Numbered from the stretch's first letter, positions 1 to 6,669 are shown. The stretch is DNA of 13,420 nt from an uncultured bacterium (GCA_905215145.1 CAJMOW010000020.1:1-13420), one strand, 5' to 3'. Notes: generated by a model from the letters alone, not told the origin. A program made the numbers and translations.

Positions 1-15
1 AATTATATTTTCCAT
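1..15 (-). CDS. start of an unidentified gene running off the left edge
   Basis: An ATG at 15-13 on the minus strand begins M-E-N-I-I and leaves the window after five codons. It is preceded by a GAGG ribosome binding motif seven bases upstream and by a strong promoter (42-69), which is the main reason to believe it is a real start. Too little is visible to say what it encodes. It would be transcribed in the same direction as murJ but from its own promoter, just after the murJ terminator. Confidence 0.45.
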
Positions 16-41
16 TACCTAACCTCTACTTCCATATTTAA

Positions 42-69
42 ATTATATCACATATAAATTTTTTCGCAA
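42..69 (-). promoter_or_regulatory. sigma-A-type extended -10 promoter for the left-edge gene
   Basis: Read on the minus strand, TTGCGA (69-64) is followed after 16 bases by TATAAT (47-42). A TGn extension sits directly before the -10. It lies just downstream of the murJ terminator and about 27 bases from the ATG at 15. Confidence 0.6.
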
Positions 70-75
70 GTAAAT

Positions 76-108
76 AAAAATCCTTTATTTTTTCTTTAAA
101 GGATTTTT
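76..108 (-). terminator. murJ terminator, overlapping the coding end
   Basis: A perfect 12-base inverted repeat (76-87 with 97-108, each arm AAAAATCCTTTA or its complement) encloses a nine-base loop. The descending arm ends in a run of T on the minus strand. The hairpin spans the murJ stop codon (85-87) and its last Lys codons, so the gene end and terminator are shared. The A/T symmetry could let it work in both directions. Confidence 0.8.
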
Positions 109-1734
109 TAATATCTTTTTAATTTTAGATTTTACTTTTGCAATCCATGATGGACCAAATACGTCTGAAATTAAATTGATTTTATTTGCCAAATAAAAAT
201 ATACTACTATTCCAACACTTGAATATATTGCTATTAACAATATTGATTTTAATCGTGTAACAGCTGTTAAAGGGATTACAAAAGTAAGAACTGATAAAAT
301 CAATAACATTATTATTAAACAGAAAATAGTTTTGAAAACTGATTTTATAATTTCTTTATAGTTGAATTTAAATTTTTTCTTTAAAGATATCATAATAAAT
401 AATATAGCACTACCTTGTATAATAATATTAGTTATTATCGTTGAATAGTAAGCAGGTATTCCAATATATTCGAGTAAATACATCATAGGAGCATTAAGTA
501 ATATCTTTAAAATTAAATTTCCAATTATAGCAGTTAAAGAAATTTTAGATTGATTTAAAGTTTGAGCCAAATTCAAAGCTATTATGTGTATACAAAAAAC
601 TATTGCTTGAAGAATATAAAATCTAAATATATTAATACTTAATTGGTCATAACCATAAAATGCTATCCATACCGGTTGAGCTAGGAAACTTAGTCCAAAA
701 GACATTGGTATTACTATAAATAATATTGATTTATAAGCCTCATTGATTTTTTTATTAACATCCTTCATATCTTTTTTTGCATAACTGCCAGATACGTTCG
801 GTATTAAACTAGTTATTAATCCAAGACCTACCGATGCAACTATCATATTTAATTTTGTCGCCCATGTAGCAACAACACCTAATGTTGTTTCTGCAACTGA
901 TACATCATAACCTAATTTCACCATTGTCTTAACAACTGTAAATGAATCGACCATACCAAATGCAGATCTGATTAAATCAATTACCACGAATGGTAACGCA
1001 TAAAATACTATCTTTTTAAATAATTCTTTTTTTTTAACTTTTGGTTCGTTCATCGATGTTGTTTTAAATTCAGAACTATGTTTTTTTATTTTTACTTTTA
1101 GATATATATATGAACTTAAAGCTGCGATAGTTGCTGCAAATATTGCTATATAAACAGCAAAATTTATTGGCATATGAAATATTTTAACAGTAAGATAACT
1201 TCCTACTACTATTATCAATACTCTAACTACTTGTTCTATTAAATTTGATATACTAGTAGTTGTAATCATTTTATGTCCTTCAAGGTATCCTCTTAAAACA
1301 CTTTGTTGTGGGACAATAAGTAACGCTACTGAAACAATTCTAATAGCAGTTGATACATCTTCTAATGTATTTCCGCCTTGTATATTTCCAATGAACATAT
1401 AAGCAATGTTATCAGCAAACACAAACAATAAAAGAAAAGCAATTAACCCTATTATAATTATTATGTGAGAGGACATTTTATATATTTTTTCTTTTAAACT
1501 ATAATTTTCCAAAGCATTATATTCACTTACTAATTTTGCTACCGCTACAGGAATACCACAGGTTGAAAGACTTAGAAAAATTGCATATATAGAATATGCA
1601 TAGCTATATAAAGCTCCGCCTTTATTGCCTATAATATCATAAAAAGGGATGACATATAATAATCCCAACACCTTACATAACAAAATTGAAACTGTTGCCA
1701 CAAATGCACCTTCTAAAAAGGAATTTTTTTTCAT
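85..1734 (-). CDS. murJ: MurJ (YtgP/SpoVB-type) lipid II flippase
   Basis: This is a 549-residue polytopic membrane protein of the MATE-like/MOP superfamily. It matches the Firmicutes MurJ (YtgP) branch in length (B. subtilis about 544) and in landmarks: an N-terminal helix followed by a Y-V-I-P-F turn (27-31), the N-K-G-G-A-L-Y motif (37-43), an S-L-S-T-C-G-I-P stretch near 55-62, and an R-G-Y-L-E-G-H-K motif after the third helix pair. About 14 hydrophobic segments can be read. The family flips the undecaprenyl-linked peptidoglycan precursor across the membrane. SpoVB, the sporulation paralogue, is the main alternative, and synteny does not separate them. The C terminus is a Lys-rich cytoplasmic tail. 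It is transcribed alone from a TTTACA-17-TATAAT promoter, divergently from the FemABX gene, whose substrate is the same lipid II pool. The ATG at 1734 has only a modest GGAAAG ribosome binding site. Confidence 0.88.
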   Translation of the reverse strand: MKKNSFLEGAFVATVSILLCKVLGLLYVIPFYDIIGNKGGALYSYAYSIYAIFLSLSTCGIPVAVAKLVSEYNALENYSLKEKIYKMSSHIIIIIGLIAFLLLFVFADNIAYMFIGNIQGGNTLEDVSTAIRIVSVALLIVPQQSVLRGYLEGHKMITTTSISNLIEQVVRVLIIVVGSYLTVKIFHMPINFAVYIAIFAATIAALSSYIYLKVKIKKHSSEFKTTSMNEPKVKKKELFKKIVFYALPFVVIDLIRSAFGMVDSFTVVKTMVKLGYDVSVAETTLGVVATWATKLNMIVASVGLGLITSLIPNVSGSYAKKDMKDVNKKINEAYKSILFIVIPMSFGLSFLAQPVWIAFYGYDQLSINIFRFYILQAIVFCIHIIALNLAQTLNQSKISLTAIIGNLILKILLNAPMMYLLEYIGIPAYYSTIITNIIIQGSAILFIMISLKKKFKFNYKEIIKSVFKTIFCLIIMLLILSVLTFVIPLTAVTRLKSILLIAIYSSVGIVVYFYLANKINLISDVFGPSWIAKVKSKIKKILKNPLKKK

Positions 1735-1762
1735 ATTTCACTTTCCATTCTAAAACATTACA

Positions 1763-1791
1763 ATTATAACATTAATATTTTTAATTGTAAA
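1763..1791 (-). promoter_or_regulatory. sigma-A-type promoter of murJ
   Basis: On the minus strand TTTACA (1791-1786, five of six consensus bases) is followed after 17 bases by a perfect TATAAT (1768-1763). This gives a leader of about 22 bases before the murJ ATG. The -35 box lies inside the inverted repeat 1785-1803. Confidence 0.7.
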
Positions 1792-1803
1792 TTCCAATTA
1801 CAA
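1785..1803. repeat. inverted repeat in the divergent murJ/FemABX control region (possible operator)
   Basis: TTGTAA and TTACAA arms (1785-1790, 1798-1803) face each other around seven bases. The repeat covers the murJ -35 box and ends 10 bases before the -35 of the opposite promoter. A related direct repeat, ATTACAA then CATTAAT, occurs at 1757-1776 and again at 1797-1814, 40 bases apart. Position fits a repressor or activator site for both genes. In DNA this AT-rich, chance is a real alternative. Confidence 0.35.
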
Positions 1804-1813
1804 CTTTCATTAA

Positions 1814-1841
1814 TTGGCATTTTGTAGTATTATTATATAGA
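1814..1841 (+). promoter_or_regulatory. candidate promoter of the FemABX gene
   Basis: TTGGCA (1814-1819, five of six consensus bases) is followed after 16 bases by TATAGA (1836-1841). The ribosome binding site AAGGAG is at 1853-1858, nine bases before the ATG. The -10 is imperfect, and overlapping TATTAT hexamers nearby leave the exact choice open. Confidence 0.45.
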
Positions 1842-1867
1842 GGTTAAATTATAAGGAGCTGAAAGAA

Positions 1868-3100
1868 ATGAATTTTCAAGAAATCACAGAAAAAGAATAC
1901 ACATCATTTTTAAATAATCACCCCCTAAGAACATTCCTTCATACACCGAATATAGCTAAAATGAGAGCCGTAGATGGTTGGGATCACATATATTTAGGTA
2001 TTAAAGATAATAATAAAATTATTGCTGCTACAATGTTGCTTTCAAGAAATGAGTTTGCTAGTAAAAAAGAATTTTATGCAATAAGAGGTTTTTTAATTGA
2101 TTATAATAATTATGAACTATTGAAATTTTTTACCACATGTATAAAAAAATATATAAGAAAAAATAACGGGTTTATTTTAAGAATTGATCCTTATATTATG
2201 AAACAACAAAGAGATGTAAATGGAGATATAGTACAAAATGGTATAAATAATAAAAGAATAATAGAAAATTTAAGAAATTTAGGTTTTAAAGAAAGAAATC
2301 CGGAACAAGTCAAATGGATGTTTACACTTGATATAGAAAATAAAACACTTGAGCAAATACTTAAAGATATGAAACCAAACACCAGAAATTCTATTAATAA
2401 AACATTCAAAGAAAATCTAATTATTAGAACATTAGAATATGATGAATTAGATAAATTTGTAAAAATTACTGATGATACAAGTAAACGTAGAAACTTTGCT
2501 AATAAAGGAATTGAATATAATCATGAAATGTATAAACTTTTTGGTGATGAAGTTAAATATGTTATAGCTGAACTTGATACAGAAGACTATTTAAATAAAC
2601 TTAATTTGGAATATGAAAAAGAAAATAATACATTAAAAAAATTAAATAACTCTAATAGTAAAAAATTCATTGAACAACAAAGTAAAGTTAATATTTTATC
2701 CAAAAGAATTAATGAAGCTTTGCTCTTAAAAGAAAAGGGTTCTAAAATTCCTTTAGCTGCAAGTATGTTCATGTTATATGGTTACGAAATAATATATTTA
2801 TTTAGTGGAAATTATAAAGAATATATGAATTTGCACGCACAATATAGAATACAATATGAAATGATTAAATACGGAATTGAGAATGGATACAAGATATATA
2901 ATTTTTATGGTATTAGTGGAAATTTCGATCCAAATGATGATAGATATGGTATATATGCCTTCAAAAAAGGATTTAATGGTACTGTTGTAGAACTAATTGG
3001 TGAATATGATATCCCAGTTAATAGAATTTATTACTTTTTATATAAAATTATTAATCTTTCAAAAAAAGGTATTAAAAAAATTATTAAGTTCAATAAATAA
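1868..3100 (+). CDS. FemABX-family peptidoglycan bridge aminoacyltransferase
   Basis: This 410-residue protein has the FemABX/MurM architecture: two GNAT-like halves, with an antiparallel coiled-coil insertion (about residues 238-288, rich in Lys, Glu, Asn and Leu) in the second half. The family's C-terminal signature is present near 361-383 as G-I-Y-A-F-K-K-G-F-N-G, followed by E-L-I-G-E-Y-D-I-P. An H-x-P-N and D-G-W-D stretch (25-39) also fits the N-terminal half. The family adds amino acids from aminoacyl-tRNA to the lysine side chain of lipid II or nascent peptidoglycan; the amino acid used cannot be read from sequence. A basic amphipathic tail (about 386-410) could touch the membrane. 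It is the only plus-strand gene, expressed alone between a promoter and a terminator. Its divergence from murJ suggests coordination at the lipid II step, which is inference. Confidence 0.88.
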   Translation: MNFQEITEKEYTSFLNNHPLRTFLHTPNIAKMRAVDGWDHIYLGIKDNNKIIAATMLLSRNEFASKKEFYAIRGFLIDYNNYELLKFFTTCIKKYIRKNNGFILRIDPYIMKQQRDVNGDIVQNGINNKRIIENLRNLGFKERNPEQVKWMFTLDIENKTLEQILKDMKPNTRNSINKTFKENLIIRTLEYDELDKFVKITDDTSKRRNFANKGIEYNHEMYKLFGDEVKYVIAELDTEDYLNKLNLEYEKENNTLKKLNNSNSKKFIEQQSKVNILSKRINEALLLKEKGSKIPLAASMFMLYGYEIIYLFSGNYKEYMNLHAQYRIQYEMIKYGIENGYKIYNFYGISGNFDPNDDRYGIYAFKKGFNGTVVELIGEYDIPVNRIYYFLYKIINLSKKGIKKIIKFNK

Positions 3101-3104
3101 ATCC

Positions 3105-3130
3105 AAAGTTGTTTAAAGACAGCTTTTTTT
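3105..3130 (+). terminator. terminator of the FemABX gene
   Basis: AAAGTTGT (3105-3112) pairs with ACAGCTTT (3119-3126), eight pairs including one G-U, around a six-base loop, and is followed by more T (3127-3130). It starts four bases after the stop codon. Confidence 0.75.
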
Positions 3131-3131
3131 A

Positions 3132-3153
3132 TAATAAAACAGCTTAAGCTGTT
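3132..3153 (-). terminator. terminator of rpmE
   Basis: On the minus strand AACAGC and GCTGTT (3153-3148 with 3143-3138) flank a TTAA loop and are followed by TTATTAT. The rpmE stop codon (3144-3146) is in the loop/stem. The six-pair stem is short and the T tract is broken, so this is weaker than its plus-strand partner. Together the two insulate a convergent gene pair. Confidence 0.55.
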
Positions 3154-3350
3154 CTTCCAAATTTACGATTAAATTTTTCTACTGCTCCTGTTTTCTTAGT
3201 AGTAGTACCTTGTCCACCGTTAAAGAATGGATGGCATTTATTACATACTTCTAGGTGTAGTTCTTTTTTATTTGATTTTACTGTAAAAGTATTACCACAT
3301 GCACATGTAACTTTAGTATCTACATATTCAGGATGTATTCCTTTTTTCAT
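3144..3350 (-). CDS. rpmE: 50S ribosomal protein L31, zinc-binding form
   Basis: This 68-residue protein is the bacterial L31 of the large subunit. It opens M-K-K-G-I-H-P-E-Y, has the four-cysteine zinc ribbon (C-A-C-G near 16-19, C-N-K-C-H-P-F-F near 36-43), and ends in the F-N-R-K-F-G motif. Retaining CxC and CxxC marks the zinc-dependent form rather than the zinc-free paralogue. The start is set at the ATG at 3350 because AAGGAG (3362-3357) lies six bases upstream and the protein then has the family N terminus. A frame extending 12 codons further would run through the leader hairpin. It is expressed from its own promoter with a 46-base structured leader, and is cut off by a terminator directly after the stop. 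Confidence 0.95.
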   Translation of the reverse strand: MKKGIHPEYVDTKVTCACGNTFTVKSNKKELHLEVCNKCHPFFNGGQGTTTKKTGAVEKFNRKFGRTA

Positions 3351-3365
3351 ATATATCTCCTTCCG

Positions 3366-3388
3366 CCATGACAACCAATATGTCATAG
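3366..3388 (-). promoter_or_regulatory. leader hairpin upstream of rpmE, possible L31 autoregulatory leader
   Basis: Within the predicted 46-base rpmE leader, CTATGACA (3388-3381) pairs with TGTCATGG (3373-3366). This gives eight pairs with one U-G around the seven-base loop TATTGGT. It ends four bases before the ribosome binding site. Leaders upstream of rpmE in several bacterial phyla are known as candidate ribosomal-protein autoregulatory RNAs; whether this belongs to one of those motifs I cannot test here. Confidence 0.5.
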
Positions 3389-3402
3389 AAATTTACTAAA
3401 AT

Positions 3403-3431
3403 AGTATAACAATAAATTTATTAAAAAGCAA
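3403..3431 (-). promoter_or_regulatory. sigma-A-type promoter of rpmE
   Basis: On the minus strand TTGCTT (3431-3426) is followed after 17 bases by TATACT (3408-3403). It sits directly behind the upstream gene's stop codon (3439) and would start transcription near 3396. Confidence 0.6.
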
Positions 3432-3438
3432 CTATTTT

Positions 3439-4083
3439 TTAATCTTTTGATTTTCCAAATAGAGAAATTAATCTATAAAATAGGTTTATAAAATCTAAAT
3501 ATAATTGAAAAGCACAAAAGATTGATAAATTTTCTTGATCAGGAATTACATTTTGTAAATATTTTACTTTTTGCATGTCGTATGCAATATAACCTAAGAA
3601 TATTATGATACCTGCATAACATAATATTAAATCTATTGTTTCTGAACCTATGAATAAATTAATTAAGGTTACTAGTACAAGTGCTATTAAACCCATTAAT
3701 AAAACTGTACTTATTTTTGACAAATCTAATTTTGTTACCTTTCCAATAAATGCAAATATTCCAAATAACAATGATGTTACTGCAAATACATATATAATTG
3801 ATGTTATTTCATATACCACGAATACAAATGATAAAGATAATCCTGTTGTAAATGAATAAACAAAGTAAAGTATTTTAGCTGTCATTGGTTGCATCTTTGT
3901 TATTCTAGCAGATAAGAAAATAGCAATAAATACTTCTATAATAAGTATACCAATAACATATCCGGGTTTTATTAAATTAAATAGCATATTTACATTTGTT
4001 GATACAAAATAACCTGTCAAAAATGATACTAATAATCCAAAAAATAACCATAAATAAATTTTTGAATATAATTTATTTTCCAT
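3439..4083 (-). CDS. Bax inhibitor-1 family (YetJ/YbhL-type) membrane protein
   Basis: This 214-residue protein is almost entirely hydrophobic, with about seven transmembrane segments, and matches the bacterial BI-1/TMBIM family. Conserved Asp residues of the calcium-leak pore pair described for B. subtilis YetJ are seen at the expected places: D169 in G-Y-I-A-Y-D-M-Q and D197 in L-Y-L-D-F-I-N-L-F. The C terminus L-F-Y-R-L-I-S-L-F-G is also typical. Bacterial members are proposed pH-sensitive calcium channels; a physiological role here is unknown. The ATG at 4083 has a strong AAAGGAGG ribosome binding site. It lies 33 bases after the SGNH-like gene with no terminator between, so the two are probably co-transcribed. 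Confidence 0.88.
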   Translation of the reverse strand: MENKLYSKIYLWLFFGLLVSFLTGYFVSTNVNMLFNLIKPGYVIGILIIEVFIAIFLSARITKMQPMTAKILYFVYSFTTGLSLSFVFVVYEITSIIYVFAVTSLLFGIFAFIGKVTKLDLSKISTVLLMGLIALVLVTLINLFIGSETIDLILCYAGIIIFLGYIAYDMQKVKYLQNVIPDQENLSIFCAFQLYLDFINLFYRLISLFGKSKD

Positions 4084-4116
4084 CTTATACCTCCTTTTGT
4101 TATTATATCATATATT

Positions 4117-4638
4117 TTAATATATATATATAATATTATATTTATTACATAATTTTTCTACCCTAGAGTTTACATAATCATCTATGTTTGAATCCGTTTC
4201 TATTTTTATAAATTCTATTTTTTCCTTACTATACGTTCTTAATAATTTAAATAGTTCATCTAAATCTATTATTATGCTATCAATATCATCATATAAATAA
4301 ATTTCTGATTCATTAAATATTGATTTTAAATCATTATATCCTACATTAACTGTTATATAATCTGCTTTTATAATATAATTTAAAATCGTTTTATTATCTA
4401 TTTCTTTTTTAAATTTTATATCATTTATTATATCTGTTATCCTATAGTTTTTATTTACATATTTTGTATTAAAGTTAAGTAATTTGTTGTTCTTTTCTAA
4501 ATTACTTTTTTTATCATTTATATAATCTAAGTTTGAATCAATTCCTAATACAAGGTATGATTTTTTTGTTACCTTTGTACCTGAATATATTAATATTACT
4601 ATTAAAATAATTGATAATAAGAAGAAACATTTTTTCAT
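4117..4638 (-). CDS. small membrane-anchored protein, probable degenerate SGNH/GDSL-hydrolase relative
   Basis: I do not recognise this 173-residue protein as a named gene. Residues 4-19 form one hydrophobic N-terminal anchor after M-K-K, so the rest is probably outside the cell. The remainder follows the layout of Firmicutes SGNH esterases: a strand ending L-V-L-G-I-D-S (29-35) where the GDS nucleophile motif would be, a Y-R-I-T-D-I-I-N-D-I stretch (65-74), and A-D-Y-I-T-V-N-V-G-Y-N-D-L (92-104), resembling the GxND block. The nucleophile motif carries an extra Ile. The protein stops at K-Y-N-I-I-Y-I-Y, where the family would continue to the DxxH catalytic block, so the third catalytic element is missing. 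It is either a pseudo-enzyme or a truncated gene; the coding end is an ATATAT run. GAGGTG precedes the ATG at 4638, directly after the murA terminator. The SGNH link is inference from spaced motifs. Confidence 0.6.
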   Translation of the reverse strand: MKKCFFLLSIILIVILIYSGTKVTKKSYLVLGIDSNLDYINDKKSNLEKNNKLLNFNTKYVNKNYRITDIINDIKFKKEIDNKTILNYIIKADYITVNVGYNDLKSIFNESEIYLYDDIDSIIIDLDELFKLLRTYSKEKIEFIKIETDSNIDDYVNSRVEKLCNKYNIIYIY

Positions 4639-4648
4639 TTTTCACCTC

Positions 4649-4673
4649 AAAAAAAAGTAGATAAATCTACTTT
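4649..4673 (-). terminator. murA terminator
   Basis: On the minus strand AAAGTAGA and TCTACTTT (4673-4666, 4661-4654) form eight perfect pairs around TTTA, followed by TTTTT (4653-4649). It lies 13 bases after the murA stop and ends just before the next gene's ribosome binding site. The downstream pair of genes therefore needs read-through or a start site inside the murA end. Confidence 0.8.
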
Positions 4674-4686
4674 AATTATATTTTAT

Positions 4687-5940
4687 TTAATACTCTTCTA
4701 TTCTTAATTTTGCACCTACATTATTTAATTTTCCAACTATATTGTCATATCCCCTTAATATATGTTCAACTTCTTTAACTACAGTTGTCCCCTCAGCTAT
4801 TAAACCTGCTAATATTAAACATGCTCCTGCTCTTAAGTCTGTTGCTATTACTTCATTTCCAATTAATTTTGTTGGACCATTAATTTTTAATTTATTACAA
4901 TCTATTTTTATATCTGCTCCCATATTATTTAAATGTTCTACATTTAAAAATCTATTTTCGTATATTGTTTCTTCTACTACAGATGTACCACTAGCTTGTG
5001 TAAACAATGCAGTTATTGGTTGTTGTAAATCTGTTGGGAATCCTGGGTAACCAAGTGTTTTAATTGATGAACAACATAAATTTGGTGTTGATGATACCAC
5101 TACTGAATCTGAATTAATTTCTAGCTTTACATTCATTTCTTGTAATTTAGAAGTTAACGATTCTATATGGCTTGGTATTACATTATCAATTTTTAAGTTA
5201 TCCCCAATCAAAGCACCTGCTATTATATAGGTTCCCGCTTCTATCCTATCTGGTATTACTTCTGTAAATGCTTTTCCCAGTTTTTCTACACCTGTTATAG
5301 TTATTGTACTAGTACCGGCACCAATTATTCTAGCTCCCATATTATTTAAAAATGTAGCAATATTTACTATTTCTGGTTCCTTAGCTGCATTTTCTATTGT
5401 TGTTATACCTTTTGCTTTTACTGCTGCAAACATAATATTTATAGTTGCACCTACCGATGCTATATCCAAATAAATCCTATTTCCTATTAATTCTTTTGCT
5501 TCTATAGTAAATTTATTTTTTGTTTCAGTAATTTTTGCTCCTAAAGCTTCAAATCCTTTTAAATGTAAATTAATGGGTCTTGCTCCTATAGAACAACCAC
5601 CAGGAAAATATATTTCTACTTTTTTATATTTTCCTAATAAAGCACCCATAAAATAATAAGAAGCTCTTAATTTTTTTGCTTTTTCTTCTGGTATTTCTTT
5701 ATTTACTATAGTTGATGAATCAATTGTAACTAATTCACCTTGACGTGTTACTTTTGCACCTAAATATTCTAATATTTCACTTAATGCATCTATATCCGAG
5801 ATACTTGGAACATTATCTATTTTTACTTCTTCATCACACAAAATGGCAGCTGGAAGAAGCGCTACGACACTGTTTTTTGCACCACATATTCTTATTGTAC
5901 CTTTTAATCTATGTTGACCCTCTATTATTATTTGTTTCAT
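4687..5940 (-). CDS. murA: UDP-N-acetylglucosamine 1-carboxyvinyltransferase
   Basis: MurA transfers enolpyruvate from PEP to UDP-GlcNAc, the first committed step of peptidoglycan synthesis, in the cytoplasm. At 417 residues it has the normal length. Visible active-site features are K22-N23 in G-A-K-N, R92 in L-R-A-S, the catalytic Cys116 in P-G-G-C-S-I-G-A-R-P, and the Asp of G-F-P-T-D-L-Q. Cys rather than Asp at 116 predicts fosfomycin sensitivity at this residue. The start is placed at 5940 because GGAGG lies five bases upstream and M-K-Q-I-I-I-E-G is the family N terminus. The reading frame is open 41 codons further, but that stretch overlaps the promoter and has no matching family sequence. 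Bacillota often have two MurA copies; which one this is cannot be told. It is single-gene, between its own promoter and terminator. Confidence 0.95.
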   Translation of the reverse strand: MKQIIIEGQHRLKGTIRICGAKNSVVALLPAAILCDEEVKIDNVPSISDIDALSEILEYLGAKVTRQGELVTIDSSTIVNKEIPEEKAKKLRASYYFMGALLGKYKKVEIYFPGGCSIGARPINLHLKGFEALGAKITETKNKFTIEAKELIGNRIYLDIASVGATINIMFAAVKAKGITTIENAAKEPEIVNIATFLNNMGARIIGAGTSTITITGVEKLGKAFTEVIPDRIEAGTYIIAGALIGDNLKIDNVIPSHIESLTSKLQEMNVKLEINSDSVVVSSTPNLCCSSIKTLGYPGFPTDLQQPITALFTQASGTSVVEETIYENRFLNVEHLNNMGADIKIDCNKLKINGPTKLIGNEVIATDLRAGACLILAGLIAEGTTVVKEVEHILRGYDNIVGKLNNVGAKLRIEEY

Positions 5941-6028
5941 AATATCCTCCACTACTATATTAATATGTTTTTTTCTTACTATGGTGTTTATTGCCTTATT
6001 AATTAATTTAAAAATAGTATTTACCACC
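5941..6028 (-). promoter_or_regulatory. 88-base murA leader with possible secondary structure
   Basis: The predicted transcript start near 6028 leaves about 88 bases before the murA ATG. Complementary pieces are present: GGTG near the 5' end against CACC (5986-5983), and TACTAT (6019-6014) against ATAGTA at 5982-5977 or a second copy at 5959-5954 next to the ribosome binding site. These could form alternative or pseudoknot pairings. The stems are short and AT-rich, so a plain unstructured leader is also possible. Confidence 0.25.
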
Positions 6029-6034
6029 ATTATA

Positions 6035-6063
6035 ATTATAATTTGTTTTAATATATTTATCAA
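6035..6063 (-). promoter_or_regulatory. strong sigma-A-type promoter of murA
   Basis: On the minus strand TTGATA (6063-6058) is followed after exactly 17 bases by TATAAT (6040-6035). It lies in the 153-base gap between the mntP-like gene and murA, so murA is expressed independently of the upstream cluster. Confidence 0.7.
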
Positions 6064-6093
6064 GTAATTTATTTTTTTTAGTGTAAATAAAAA

Positions 6094-6633
6094 CTATATT
6101 ATTTTAAATAAATATAGTAACGCAAAGATAATTATAATTATTCCACCTATTAATGTAGATATTTTTCCTATTTTTTCATTAATGTATTTTCCTGTTTTTA
6201 ACCCTACATATGTAAATAAAAAACTTATTATAGAAAATATACTTGATGCTAATATATTTTTATTTGTTATTGCATTTAAACCTATACCAACTGAAAAGCT
6301 ATCTATACTAACTGCAAATCCAAATAGTATCATTTGTGATATTTTTAATGGAAATGTTTCTTTTTCTTCTTTAAATAACTCTATTATCATTTGTATTCCT
6401 ATTATCGTGAATATAAGAGCAATAATTATATTTGGCTCAATTTTAATTATTTTTAATATTAAAATTCCAAATAAATTTCCTATTTGTGGCATTATAAAAT
6501 GATATATTCCAACTATACAAGATAGTAAAATTATATTTTTTTTATCTAATCCTATTGTTCCATAAGCAAGGGAAAGTGAAAAAGCATCCATACTTAATGT
6601 TACTGCAATTATTACTAATAATATTATTTCCAT
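6094..6633 (-). CDS. mntP: MntP/YtaF-family membrane transporter, probable manganese exporter
   Basis: This is a 179-residue protein with six hydrophobic segments in two three-helix repeats. The internal repeat is visible: L-S-M-D-A-F-S-L-S (13-21) and V-S-I-D-S-F-S-V-G (108-116), each carrying the conserved membrane Asp (D16, D111). I-M-P-Q-I-G (47-52) and the Glu after helix three (near 85) also fit MntP, which exports Mn2+ from the cytoplasm. The length is closer to MntP (about 188) than to the sporulation protein YtaF (about 210). Location directly after spoIIR still makes a spore-stage role possible. A hairpin overlaps its GGAGG site. No manganese riboswitch of yybP-ykoY size fits in the 50-base gap. 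It seems to be the last gene of the dnaB cluster. Confidence 0.82.
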   Translation of the reverse strand: MEIILLVIIAVTLSMDAFSLSLAYGTIGLDKKNIILLSCIVGIYHFIMPQIGNLFGILILKIIKIEPNIIIALIFTIIGIQMIIELFKEEKETFPLKISQMILFGFAVSIDSFSVGIGLNAITNKNILASSIFSIISFLFTYVGLKTGKYINEKIGKISTLIGGIIIIIFALLYLFKII

Positions 6634-6641
6634 AATAAAAG

Positions 6642-6669
6642 CCTCCTATAAAATTATATTTATATAGGA
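6642..6669 (-). promoter_or_regulatory. hairpin covering the mntP-like ribosome binding site
   Basis: TCCTATA (6669-6663) and TATAGGA (6650-6644) are perfect seven-base complements around a 12-base AT loop on the minus strand. The descending arm contains the start of the AGGAGG motif (GGAGG at 6646-6642, eight bases before the ATG). Folding would hide the site; ribosomes finishing spoIIR, which ends 15 bases upstream, could open it. Confidence 0.45.

Noticed and set aside
3421..3442. Hairpin at the end of the BI-1 gene as a terminator
   Set aside because: The stem is made only of A-T pairs, overlaps the rpmE -35 box and is followed by no real T tract.
4742..5050. Plus-strand open frame inside murA, and similar antisense frames inside yycJ, dnaB/rplI, BI-1 and the FemABX gene
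   Set aside because: They are low-complexity translations opposite well-supported conserved genes, with no ribosome binding site or recognisable domain.
5941..6063. An in-frame N-terminal extension of murA by 41 residues
   Set aside because: It overlaps the murA promoter and predicted leader, has no ribosome binding site at usable spacing, and the family N terminus begins exactly at 5940 behind GGAGG.
6064..6110. Terminator after the MntP-like gene
   Set aside because: Only A/T-only complementarity around a loop could be found; not distinguishable from AT-rich background.
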